From positions 806,001 through 870,000 of the forward strand of contig OY969581.1 in NCBI GenBank assembly GCA_963701265.1: a stretch of 64,000 nucleotides of DNA, given 5' to 3'. Position 1 is the first letter of the stretch; each line of letters opens with the position of its first letter. Shown here piece by piece: positions 41,773-49,430 of the stretch. The position numbers and the translations under genes were made by a program. Under the pieces are notes generated by a model. The model saw nothing but the letters and a program-made list of their open reading frames with translations, was not told the origin of the DNA and ran no database searches. The DNA comes from VRUE01 sp963701265 (GTDB taxonomy: Bacteria > Actinomycetota > Thermoleophilia > Solirubrobacterales > 70-9).

Positions 41773-42204
41773 CTATCCGGCTATAGCTGCGAGGTCGTTG
41801 GGGCGCAGCAGGGCGACGAGGGTTCCTCCGTCAACCGCCGCCAGCCCGCCCTTGCGCAGCTTTACGTGGGCGCCAGTGAGACGGGCGATTTCGGTGGAGA
41901 AGTCGGGCTCGTGGCCGACGAGGAGAACGTCGCCCCGGCCCGCGGCCAGGCTGGTCGAGTCGAAGGGGCCGCCTCGCAGCTCCTCGGTGATCTCCGGCTC
42001 GAGGTCAAGCGCCTCACAGGCCAGCTGGGCCGTGTCGGCGGCGCGGACCTTGGGACTCGCCAGACAGGCATCGGGCTTGATTCCCAGGGCGGCCAGCGCC
42101 TCACCTGCAGCCCGTGCCTGGCGTTCTCCCTTCGCGGTGAGCCGCCGCGCCGCGTCGTCGCCCATGCCTTCCTCCGCGTCGCCGTGCCTGAGCAGGTAGA
42201 TCAC
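41773..42204 (-). CDS. sixA: Phosphohistidine phosphatase SixA-like
   Basis: A 143-aa histidine-phosphatase-superfamily protein. VIYLLRHGDAEEG carries the catalytic RHG at the N-terminus, SPKVRAADTAQLA the second Arg and LLVGHEPDFS the second His. SixA removes phosphate from phosphohistidine in signalling proteins. The GTG at 42204 is preceded by TAGCAT 7 nt upstream; the frame extends to 42270 with non-family sequence. Confidence 0.9.
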   Translation of the reverse strand: MIYLLRHGDAEEGMGDDAARRLTAKGERQARAAGEALAALGIKPDACLASPKVRAADTAQLACEALDLEPEITEELRGGPFDSTSLAAGRGDVLLVGHEPDFSTEIARLTGAHVKLRKGGLAAVDGGTLVALLRPNDLAAIAG

Positions 42205-42211
42205 CCCGTCG

Positions 42212-42217
42212 ATGCTA
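42212..42217 (-). promoter_or_regulatory. -10-like element of sixA
   Basis: TAGCAT on the minus strand, 7 nt before the GTG at 42204. It supports the short start. Confidence 0.45.
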
Positions 42218-42258
42218 CGAAGTCGGGGCCGCGGGGCGCGGCTGCCTATCCTCGGTCT

Positions 42259-43044
42259 CTGGGCCCGCATCGCTTCTCAGCTGCCGCCGTGCTTGCCGCT
42301 TGTCTGGGGTTGCTCTTCTGCGGCCCGGCGCAGGCACGTTGGCACCCGGCTCCCACTGTCCAGCCATGGCAGTGGCAGCTCCAGGGTGAGGTTGACACCG
42401 GCGTTGATGCAGCGGTCTACGACGTCGACGGTTTCGAAACGTCGGCGAGCGCCGTGCGGCGGCTTCACGGGCTGGGACGCCACGTCATCTGTTATCTCGA
42501 CGTCGGCAGTTGGGAGAGCTACCGGCCGGACGCCGACTCGTTTCCGCGCTCGGTAATCGGCCGCCGCTACGAAGGCTTTCCTGACGAGCGCTGGCTCGAC
42601 ATTCGGCGCTTCCACCTGTTCGCCGGGGCGCTCAGGCATCGCTTCGACATCTGCGCGCGCAAGCGATTCGACGCGGTCGAGCCCGACAACATTGCCGGCT
42701 GGGAAAACGAGACCGGCTTTCCGATCAGTGCCACCGCGCAACTGCGCTTCAACCGCTGGGTCGCGCGCCAGGTGCACGCCCGCGGCATGGCGGTCGCGCT
42801 GAAGAACGACGGTGGCCAGGTGCGGCAGCTGCTCAGCGCCTTCGACTTCGCGATCGTCGAGCAGTGCTTCCAGTACGACGAGTGTGGGATGTACCAGTCG
42901 TTTGTTGGCGCGGGCAAGGCGGTCTTCGAGGCCGAGTACGAACTCGAACCGTCCGCTTACTGTGGGGAGGCGAAGGCGATCGGCTTCAGCGCCGTGGGCA
43001 AGTCCTACGACCTCTTCGCCGCCCCCTGGCGCCCCTGTCTCTAG
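42259..43044 (+). CDS. Secreted GH114 endo-alpha-1,4-polygalactosaminidase-like protein
   Basis: A 261-aa protein if a CTG at 42259 is the start. This gives a good signal peptide (GPHRFSAAAVLAACLGLLF, cleavage near AQA-RW). The mature part has PWQWQLQGEVDT, VICYLDVGSWESYRPD, FDAVEPDNIAGWEN (candidate acid residues) and GMAVALKNDG, as in GH114/TM1410 barrels that cut galactosaminogalactan. A GTG at 42289 would leave a signal peptide too short, and no ATG, GTG or TTG is better placed. TATCCT lies 6 nt before the CTG. Confidence 0.75.
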   Translation: MGPHRFSAAAVLAACLGLLFCGPAQARWHPAPTVQPWQWQLQGEVDTGVDAAVYDVDGFETSASAVRRLHGLGRHVICYLDVGSWESYRPDADSFPRSVIGRRYEGFPDERWLDIRRFHLFAGALRHRFDICARKRFDAVEPDNIAGWENETGFPISATAQLRFNRWVARQVHARGMAVALKNDGGQVRQLLSAFDFAIVEQCFQYDECGMYQSFVGAGKAVFEAEYELEPSAYCGEAKAIGFSAVGKSYDLFAAPWRPCL

Positions 43045-43045
43045 C

Positions 43046-43738
43046 TCAGCAGCCGCCGAGCTGGTGCAAGCGGTGGCGGTAGGTCCGCATCGAGGCGTGC
43101 CGCCAGTCCCCGTGAGTCTGACGCCGCAGGCTCGCGACGCGCTCGCGGTGGTAGGGAGAGGAGAGGCTCTCCGCGTGGCCGATCACGTTGCTCAGCTTTA
43201 TATGGAAGCGGCAGCGCAGGTAGCGGGTGAGCCGCAGCGAGGCGCGCATCTGGCGCCGGTTACCGAGCACTTCGCCGTCGCTGAACCCCGTGTGCTCGAT
43301 CCCGATCGCCGTCCAGTTGAGCCCGACCGTGTGCCGGCAGCGAATCCTGGTCGAGACCAGCTTGAAGATCCGCCCCGACCCCGAGACCACGAAGTGCGAG
43401 CAGACGTTAGGCAGCTCATGCAGCTCCGGATCGCGTAAGTCAGGCGCAAAGGTGTTGTAGACGGCCGCGGCGCTGCCGGTTTCCGCCCAGTGCTCGACGA
43501 TCACCCGCGGGCGCTTGAGGCGCCAGGCGCGTTCTCCGTAGTGACGCTGCGAATAGGCAGCCATCTCCCGCTTCCGCTTGGGCCCAAAGGGGATGAGGTG
43601 ACGAACGATGTGTGGCCGCGGCACATGCGTGACGCGTGACGCGGTCCTTTGGTTACCGGAGCCGGCTGGCGCTCCCTGAGCCACCAAACCGCCCGCGACA
43701 ACACAGGCAAAAAACAGAACGAGGAGGCGGGTTCTCAC
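43046..43738 (-). CDS. N-acetylmuramoyl-L-alanine amidase (Amidase_2)
   Basis: A 230-aa secreted zinc amidase. A signal peptide covers about residues 1-24. The domain shows VIVEHWAETGS (first His), CSHFVVSGSGRIFKLV, AIGIEHTGFSDG (second His) and NVIGHAESLSS (third His and nearby acid). It cleaves the bond between muramic acid and L-alanine in peptidoglycan. Its ATG overlaps the end of the GNAT gene (ATGA), so the two are coupled. Confidence 0.9.
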   Translation of the reverse strand: MRTRLLVLFFACVVAGGLVAQGAPAGSGNQRTASRVTHVPRPHIVRHLIPFGPKRKREMAAYSQRHYGERAWRLKRPRVIVEHWAETGSAAAVYNTFAPDLRDPELHELPNVCSHFVVSGSGRIFKLVSTRIRCRHTVGLNWTAIGIEHTGFSDGEVLGNRRQMRASLRLTRYLRCRFHIKLSNVIGHAESLSSPYHRERVASLRRQTHGDWRHASMRTYRHRLHQLGGC

Positions 43739-44205
43739 GGCTCCAGGTTCCGGACCCGCCGCCCGATCTCGCGATCCTGCGGGTAGCCAGCCGACTCCCA
43801 GAACCCTCCCGCCACCTCATCGTCAAAGGCCACCAACGCCGTCACGCGACGAACACCGCACTGCCGCAGGTAATCCTCGCCCGCCCGCGTCAGTGCGAGC
43901 CCGATGCCCTCCCGCCGACGCCCCTCGCGGACCGCAAGTCGGTACATATTGCCCCGCCATCCATCCCAGGCCGCGATCAAGGCGCCGACGATTTCCCCGT
44001 CCTGTTCAGCCACCAAGAGCGCAGCCGGCGAATCGTCAAGCAGGCGCTCGGCGTCCTCAGGCCTGTCCGATGTGCTCGCGTGGGCGCTGCGAGCTTCCGC
44101 CCACAACCCCAATACCGCCAGCAAGTCGGGACGTCGACAGTGGCGAACGTTGATTTCCCCGCCGGTCAAGTGTGGAGCATAGCGTTGCGGTTTGAAGCAG
44201 TCCAT
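43735..44205 (-). CDS. GNAT-family acetyltransferase
   Basis: A 156-aa protein with a complete GNAT fold: VAEQDGEIVGALIAAWDGWRGNMYRLAVREGRRREGIGLALTRAGEDYL contains the acetyl-CoA loop RRREGIG, and VAFDDEVAGGFWESAGY closes the domain. The first 18 residues precede the domain and the start is not firmly set. It is coupled to the peptidoglycan amidase gene, but a link in function is not obvious. Confidence 0.83.
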   Translation of the reverse strand: MDCFKPQRYAPHLTGGEINVRHCRRPDLLAVLGLWAEARSAHASTSDRPEDAERLLDDSPAALLVAEQDGEIVGALIAAWDGWRGNMYRLAVREGRRREGIGLALTRAGEDYLRQCGVRRVTALVAFDDEVAGGFWESAGYPQDREIGRRVRNLEP

Positions 44206-44225
44206 CGAGCAAAGGAGTCCAAAGC

Positions 44226-45110
44226 ATGAAGAAGAACAGACTAAGAGCGATGCACATGGCGCTTTTCGTCATTGCGCTCGCAGCCTTGGGGTTAACCGGA
44301 AGCGCATCGGCCAAACTCGTGGGGGAATTCACGAAGTTTCAGCAGTGCCCTTGGGCCAGTCCTGAAGTAAAAGAATGCTTCTACCTGCAGAGCGAAGCCG
44401 GCGAAGTGATGTTGGGCAACCACATCGTGCCGATCGAAAAACAGGTGGTTCTTCAGGGTGGGTTCGGCGAACCAGTCGAAGGAATAGCACCTTTCTTTGC
44501 CGCCAAAAACGGCGTGACGCTCGCCAAAACACCTCGGGCGTTCCCCGGTGGATTGCTGGGGCTCGTTCCTCCCGAAAAATCACCATTCCTGGTAAAAACG
44601 CTTTCAGCGTTTTTCTACGAAAATGCCCTGACCGGAGTCAACGTGACTCTCGAATTGGCCCAGGCGGCCTCCAACATCGAGATCGGCCGAGCCAATCTGA
44701 TCGCGGGCGAAGGTCTCGCGCTGAAAATTCCGGTCAAGGTTCATCTGGAAAATCCGTTCCTCGGCAAATCTTGTGTCATCGGCTCCAGCAGCAAACCTCT
44801 GCTCTGGGAGCTCACAACGGGCACGACCGCCCCGCTAAAACCAAATCTGCCAATTAGCGGAAACCCTAGTGAAAGCGAAGAACTCCTCGAAGAAGAAGAG
44901 ATCCTGAAGCTGAACGGGAACGTTCTCGTCGACAATGAGTGGTCGGCGCCGCTTTCAGCTGGTTGCGGCGGGGGGATCAGTTTCTTCGTCGACCCCATTG
45001 TCGACTTGCAGTTCGGAACTACGACGGCTGGTAACAACACCGCGATCTTTAGAAATACGGTCTATTTCGCAACTGCCGCGGCGGTGAAATTAAACAATGA
45101 AGACCACTAA
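44226..45110 (+). CDS. Lineage-type secreted protein, lower GC
   Basis: A 294-aa protein with a signal peptide (cleavage near GSASA-KL, residue 29). I do not recognise the family. The mature part is beta-rich, with four cysteines near CPWASPEVKEC and later GKSCVIGSS and AGCGGGISFF, and an acidic ESEELLEEEE run near residue 220. AAAGGAG lies 8 nt before the ATG. Codon use is visibly richer in A/T than the neighbours, and the next gene encodes another secreted protein overlapping its end. It could be cell-surface material. Confidence 0.75.
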   Translation: MKKNRLRAMHMALFVIALAALGLTGSASAKLVGEFTKFQQCPWASPEVKECFYLQSEAGEVMLGNHIVPIEKQVVLQGGFGEPVEGIAPFFAAKNGVTLAKTPRAFPGGLLGLVPPEKSPFLVKTLSAFFYENALTGVNVTLELAQAASNIEIGRANLIAGEGLALKIPVKVHLENPFLGKSCVIGSSSKPLLWELTTGTTAPLKPNLPISGNPSESEELLEEEEILKLNGNVLVDNEWSAPLSAGCGGGISFFVDPIVDLQFGTTTAGNNTAIFRNTVYFATAAAVKLNNEDH

Positions 45111-45141
45111 GCCGGTTGACGCGAAAGGAGGGGCTGTGGCG

Positions 45142-45774
45142 ATGAACGCAAAGGCAATAGGCACCCTATTACGAGGTCTTTTGGCGGCGCTGGCGATCAG
45201 TGCTGTGTTCGTGGGAAGTGCCAGCGCTAGTCCCGCTTGGAGGTTCTCAGGCAGCGAACTGAAAGCCGGTGAAACTGAGCTCACTGTTGGCGTGGCGGTT
45301 GGAAGCAGCATAGCGGTGCCCGAAGCCGTCACCAAGTGTGAACATATGGTCTACAAGCTGGTGATTTCAAACAGCGAAGCCGTCGGTAAAGGGGAAGTAA
45401 CGGAAGCGCTCTTTTATAACTGCACGACAACCGGCGGCGCAGAATGCACGGTTGATGCGATTGCAGCGGAAAAACTACCGTGGCCATCGCACCTGAAAAC
45501 GGTTGGCGGCAGTAACTACGTCGTGTTCAATAAAGTCAACATCAGCATCCTCTACGGCGGTGCGCTGTGTCCGCTGGGTGGAATGGTGGCAACGGTCACC
45601 GGTTCGGCGGGGGCCTTGTTCAACAACAAAACGGAAGCCGCCACCTTCAGCGCCGCGAGCTTCAGTGCAACGAAAACGGAACTGAAAGCGCTCGGTGCGG
45701 CGGTCGAATGGGACGGCGTATTCCCGACCGAAGCATTTGAATGGCACAGGGAACAGCCGTTGACGGTCGGATAA
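45142..45774 (+). CDS. Lineage-type secreted protein with Cys-rich beta domain
   Basis: A 210-aa protein with a signal peptide (cleavage near GSASA-SPAW). The pattern KCEHMVYKLVIS...LFYNCTTTGGAECTVDAIAAEKLPWPSHL resembles the large families of secreted proteins found in Thermoleophilia genomes, and shares the K-C...C...C layout with the protein at 56413-57390. AAAGGAGG precedes both a GTG at 45136 (4 nt) and this ATG (10 nt). It is probably cotranscribed with the gene upstream. Function unknown. Confidence 0.75.
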   Translation: MNAKAIGTLLRGLLAALAISAVFVGSASASPAWRFSGSELKAGETELTVGVAVGSSIAVPEAVTKCEHMVYKLVISNSEAVGKGEVTEALFYNCTTTGGAECTVDAIAAEKLPWPSHLKTVGGSNYVVFNKVNISILYGGALCPLGGMVATVTGSAGALFNNKTEAATFSAASFSATKTELKALGAAVEWDGVFPTEAFEWHREQPLTVG

Positions 45775-45788
45775 CGCCCGTGGCCACG

Positions 45789-45823
45789 GGTGCGAGCGCC
45801 GGGGGAGACCCGGCGCTCGCACC
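45789..45823. terminator. Bidirectional terminator hairpin
   Basis: GGTGCGAGCGCCGGG (45789-45803) pairs perfectly with CCCGGCGCTCGCACC (45809-45823) around a 5-nt loop. It lies between two convergent genes (ending at 45774 and 45836). Confidence 0.8.
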
Positions 45824-45835
45824 TCTTGTTGATCC

Positions 45836-47032
45836 CTACAACCCCATCAGCTTGCCGAGGATCTCCTTCATGACCTCATCCGTCCCGCCACCGATCGGGC
45901 CGAGGCGGGCATCGCGAACCGCGCGCTCGATGCCGTACTCGCGCATGTAGCCGTAGCCGCCGTGGATCTGGAGGGACTGGTCGGCGATCTCCAGGACGGC
46001 GCGTTGGGTGACCAGCTTGGCCATGGTCACGTCTTGGATGCAGTTTTGGCCTTCGTGGAAGAGGCGGAGGGCGTTGTAGGTGAGGGCGCGGGAGGCCTCG
46101 GCCTTGGTCGCCATCTCGGCGACTTGATGGCGGATCGCCTGGAACTTGCCGATTGGGCGGCCGAAGGCTTCGCGGTCAAGGGCGTAGGCGACGGTGATCT
46201 CGATTAGGCGCTGCATCGCGCCGACGGCGCCGATCGCCATCAGCAGCCGCTCCCAGGCGAAGTTGGCCATGATCAGGTGGAAGCCCTTGTTCTCCTCGCC
46301 GAGCAGGTTCTCCGCGGGCACCTCGACGTCGGTGAAGGCCAGCTCGCCGGTGTCGGATGAGTGCCAGCCCATCTTCTCCAGCTTCTGCGCCACCTCGTAG
46401 CCGGGCATCTCGCGCTCGAGCACGAGGAAGGAGATGCCGCCGTGGCCGCCCTCTTTGGTCGTCTTCACGGCGCAGACGAGGAAGTCGGCGCGGACCCCGT
46501 TGGTGATGAAGGTCTTCGATCCGTTGACGACGTAGCCGCCGTCGACCTTCTCGGCGAAGGTGGAGATGCCGGCGACGTCGGAGCCGGCGCCGGGCTCGGT
46601 GATGCCGAGGGCGCCGATCTTCTCGCCGGCGATCCCGGGCACCAGCCAGCGCTGCTTCTGCTCCTCGGTGCCAAAGTTGAAGATCGGCGGCATCGCGATC
46701 GAGGTGTGGGCGTTGAGGCCGGCGGCGACACCGCCGGAGCCGCCGGAGCGGGCCAGCTCCTCGACCCAGATTGCGTCGTGCAGGTGGGTGCCGCCCTGGC
46801 CGCCGAGCTCCTCGGGGAACTTGAGGCCGAGGAAGCCGAGCTCGGCGCAGCGGCTGTAGAGCTCGCGGGGGAATTCGCGCGCGGCCTCCCACTCGTCGAC
46901 GTTGGGCGCGATCTCCTTGCTGACGAAGCGGCGCACGGTCTCGCGCAGCTCCTCGTGCTCCTCGCCAAACGGTGGCAGCACAGCCCGCGTCCCTGTGTCC
47001 TTGATTACGGTCATCCTGCGCTCGCCGCACAT
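45836..47032 (-). CDS. Acyl-CoA dehydrogenase
   Basis: A 398-aa FAD enzyme of beta-oxidation. ALGITEPGAGSDVAG and NGSKTFITNG are the FAD-binding blocks, LQIHGGYGYMREYGIERAVRDARL carries the probable catalytic Glu, and GGTDEVMKEI closes the fold. Length is typical. It is divergent from the DUF445 gene with 14 nt between starts. It is about 55% similar by eye to the dehydrogenase at 49431, but with different substrate-pocket residues, so the two may act on different chain lengths or branched acyl-CoAs. Confidence 0.94.
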   Translation of the reverse strand: MCGERRMTVIKDTGTRAVLPPFGEEHEELRETVRRFVSKEIAPNVDEWEAAREFPRELYSRCAELGFLGLKFPEELGGQGGTHLHDAIWVEELARSGGSGGVAAGLNAHTSIAMPPIFNFGTEEQKQRWLVPGIAGEKIGALGITEPGAGSDVAGISTFAEKVDGGYVVNGSKTFITNGVRADFLVCAVKTTKEGGHGGISFLVLEREMPGYEVAQKLEKMGWHSSDTGELAFTDVEVPAENLLGEENKGFHLIMANFAWERLLMAIGAVGAMQRLIEITVAYALDREAFGRPIGKFQAIRHQVAEMATKAEASRALTYNALRLFHEGQNCIQDVTMAKLVTQRAVLEIADQSLQIHGGYGYMREYGIERAVRDARLGPIGGGTDEVMKEILGKLMGL

Positions 47033-47046
47033 CTTCCCCTAAAGAC

Positions 47047-48318
47047 ATGGACCACACGACCCTCAGCCTGATCACGATCCCGCTCTTCACCGGGGCGATC
47101 GGTTACGTGACCAACCTCAGCGGGGTCTGGATGCTCTTCTACCCGGTGCGCTTTGCCGGGATCAGGGTGCCGGGCTTGGCGCCGCTCGCCAACGTGCTGC
47201 CACGGCGCATCCAGCAGATCCCCGGCCTCGGCCAGGGCGGCCTCGGCTGGCAGGGGATCGTCCCCTCGCGAGCCGCCAAGATGGGCTCGATCGCAGTCGA
47301 CAAAGGGCTCTCGAAGGTGGGCAGCCCCGGCGAGTTCTACCGCCAGCTCGACCCCGAGGCAATCGCCGAGCAGATCCTCGAGGCGGCCCGCGGCGAGATC
47401 TACGACGTGGTGGAGCGGATCATGGAGCGCGAGCGCCCGCAGCTCTGGCGCGACCTGCCGCCGCGCGTGCGCGCCGCCGTCCACGCCCGCGTCGAGGAGC
47501 AACTGCCGCAGATCGTGCGCACGATCACCGAGGAAATCGGCACCCACGCCGACGACCTGATCGACGTCAAGCTGATGGTGATCCGCCGCCTCGAGGCCAA
47601 CCCGGCGCTGGCCAACCGGATCTTCCTCGAGGTCGGCCGCAAGGAGCTGCGTTTCATTGTCAACTTCGGCTTCTTCTTCGGCCTGCTGCTCGGCATCCCC
47701 ACGGCCTTCATGACCGAGTACGTGCTGACCCCGTGGTGGGTGCTGCCGATCGCCGGCGTGCTGATCGGCTACACGACGAACCTGTTCGGCATCCGCATGA
47801 TCTTCGAGCCGGTGCGGCCGCGGCGGGTTGGGCCGTTCGAGATCCAGGGGCTCTTCCTCAAGCGCCAGCCCGAGGTGGCCGAGGTCTACGCCGACATCAT
47901 CGCCGACGACGTGGTGACGATGACCAACGTCGCCGAGGACCTGATGCACGGGCCCAACTCGGATCGCACCCGGCAGCTGATCGAGGACTCGCTGCGCCCC
48001 GCCGTTGACCGGGCGCTCGGCCGGGCGCGGTCGGCGGTCAGGGTTGCGGTCGGCAGTCGCGACTACGAGACGATCCGCACCTCGCTCGCCGCCGAGGCTG
48101 CCGACTACGCCGTCAGTCCCCTCGCCGACGAGGCGTTCAATGCCAGGCAGCGGGACGGCGTGCGCGAGTTCGTCGCCACCCGGGTGCGGGCGATGGGGCC
48201 GCCCGAATTCTCGGAGATGCTGCGCACGGCGATGCGCGAGGACGAGTGGCTGCTCTATCTGCACGGGGCGGTGCTCGGATTTGGCGCCGGACTGCTACAC
48301 CTGGCGATCTTCGGATGA
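47047..48318 (+). CDS. DUF445 family membrane protein
   Basis: A 423-aa protein with a membrane helix at the N-terminus containing GAIGYVTNLSGVWMLFYPVRF and a second region (about residues 195-250) with WWVLPIAGVLIGYTTNLFGIRMIFEPV. This repeated GYxTN...P unit is the hallmark of DUF445/YheB proteins. The middle is a long helical domain. Function unknown; an envelope role is likely. The next gene overlaps its stop (ATGA). Confidence 0.88.
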   Translation: MDHTTLSLITIPLFTGAIGYVTNLSGVWMLFYPVRFAGIRVPGLAPLANVLPRRIQQIPGLGQGGLGWQGIVPSRAAKMGSIAVDKGLSKVGSPGEFYRQLDPEAIAEQILEAARGEIYDVVERIMERERPQLWRDLPPRVRAAVHARVEEQLPQIVRTITEEIGTHADDLIDVKLMVIRRLEANPALANRIFLEVGRKELRFIVNFGFFFGLLLGIPTAFMTEYVLTPWWVLPIAGVLIGYTTNLFGIRMIFEPVRPRRVGPFEIQGLFLKRQPEVAEVYADIIADDVVTMTNVAEDLMHGPNSDRTRQLIEDSLRPAVDRALGRARSAVRVAVGSRDYETIRTSLAAEAADYAVSPLADEAFNARQRDGVREFVATRVRAMGPPEFSEMLRTAMREDEWLLYLHGAVLGFGAGLLHLAIFG

Positions 48319-49106
48319 GCTTCGACGACGACAGGGGAGAGCCAGCAGGCCGGCCGCGGCGAACGTCCGGCCCGACCGGGCAGCAGGCGCTTGAAGAGCT
48401 GCTGCAGGCGGCGCCCGGCCTGGCCAGGATCGCCGCGAACATGGCCAAGCAGGGAGCGACGGAGATAGCCAACGCCTACGCCGAGGGAGCCTCGCGGGTG
48501 GTGCGTGCCGCTTCCCAGGGCGAGTCGACCGCGGACGCGGTGCAGGAGACCACCGCTGAGTTGCGCGCCTACCTGCGTGAGCTGATTGGCGTCGAGGAAG
48601 GCACGCGCTCACGGCCGGCGGGAGACTCCTCAGCGGAGGCCTTGCGCAACCGCGGCGAGGAGCTGCTGCGCCGCTCGGCCGACGTCAGCGTCGACGTCGA
48701 TTCCCACCCCGCCTACATGCGGATCCTCGACGCCCTGGCGCCGGACGAGGCCCGCATCCTGCGTTTCCTGACTCGGGAAGGCGAGCAGCCGTCGGTCGAC
48801 GTGCGCGCCGGCCTGCCGTTTGCCTCTGCGCTGGTCGCCAGCGGCTGCACGATGATCGCCGAGGAGGCCGGCTGCCGCCACAGCGAGCGCGTCCACGCCT
48901 ACCTCAACAACCTGCACCGACTCGGCCTTGTCTGGTTCTCGCGCGAGCCGTTGCGCGACGCCCGCCGCTACCAGGTGCTGGAGGCTCAGGCGGAGGTGAC
49001 CGACGCGCTGGAGCGGGGTGGGCGCACCGCCCGCACGGTTCGCCGCAGCATCGTCCTCACCCCGTTCGGCGAGGACTTCTGCGCGATCTGCCTGCCGCTG
49101 GAGTAG
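48315..49106 (+). CDS. DUF4393/Abi-alpha-like protein
   Basis: A 263-aa soluble protein. The segment LLRRSADVSVDVDSHPAYMRILDALAPDEARILRFLTREGEQP followed by RVHAYLNNLHRLGLVWFSREPL resembles the Abi-alpha (DUF4393) group named after an abortive infection gene. That link is by resemblance and does not prove phage defence. The ATG overlaps the DUF445 stop, so the two are coupled. Confidence 0.65.
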   Translation: MSFDDDRGEPAGRPRRTSGPTGQQALEELLQAAPGLARIAANMAKQGATEIANAYAEGASRVVRAASQGESTADAVQETTAELRAYLRELIGVEEGTRSRPAGDSSAEALRNRGEELLRRSADVSVDVDSHPAYMRILDALAPDEARILRFLTREGEQPSVDVRAGLPFASALVASGCTMIAEEAGCRHSERVHAYLNNLHRLGLVWFSREPLRDARRYQVLEAQAEVTDALERGGRTARTVRRSIVLTPFGEDFCAICLPLE

Positions 49107-49190
49107 GCGCGCGGGAGCTGCGCGACTTCCGTTTCGCTTTCCGTCGCGGGATCTAAATTCCTGCAACACATTGTCTGCGCACGAATCGAC

Positions 49191-49196
49191 TAGCCT
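49191..49196 (+). promoter_or_regulatory. -10-like element of the small gene at 49204
   Basis: TAGCCT followed by GGCT, 7 nt before the ATG. The same TAGCCTGGCT string precedes the SDR gene at 58489. Confidence 0.5.
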
Positions 49197-49203
49197 GGCT
49201 ACC

Positions 49204-49383
49204 ATGAATCGCACGATGTGGACCGATGAGCGACTGGATGACCTGGCGCACAAAGTGGATGCCGGCTTTGGGCGGGTCGACCGAGACATCCGCGATCTGC
49301 GCATGCTGATGTTCCAGCTATGGGGCGCGACGATGCTCGGCATTTTCGCCACCATTGGAACGGTCATCGCAACCAACGCCTGA
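49204..49383 (+). CDS. Small coiled-coil plus membrane-helix protein
   Basis: A 59-aa protein: a charged amphipathic helix (WTDERLDDLAHKVDAGFGRV, then DRDIRDLR) followed by one membrane helix (MLMFQLWGATMLGIFATIGT). It resembles the small hemolysin-XhlA-like or tail-anchored proteins seen in many Actinobacteria. The leaderless promoter supports the ATG at 49204. A terminator hairpin follows. Function unknown. Confidence 0.65.
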   Translation: MNRTMWTDERLDDLAHKVDAGFGRVDRDIRDLRMLMFQLWGATMLGIFATIGTVIATNA

Positions 49384-49395
49384 CCCGCCGAGCAT

Positions 49396-49418
49396 TGCCC
49401 CGCCCGTCTGGCGGGGCA
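49396..49418. terminator. Terminator hairpin
   Basis: TGCCCCGCC pairs with GGCGGGGCA around a 5-nt loop, between the convergent small gene and the acyl-CoA dehydrogenase gene. Confidence 0.7.
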
Positions 49419-49430
49419 CAGCGGTACGTC

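Noticed and set aside
41140..42258. Long upstream part of the GH114 frame
   Set aside because: It is antisense to DUF4234 and sixA, which are well-supported genes; only the part from about 42259 fits a signal peptide and the GH114 fold.
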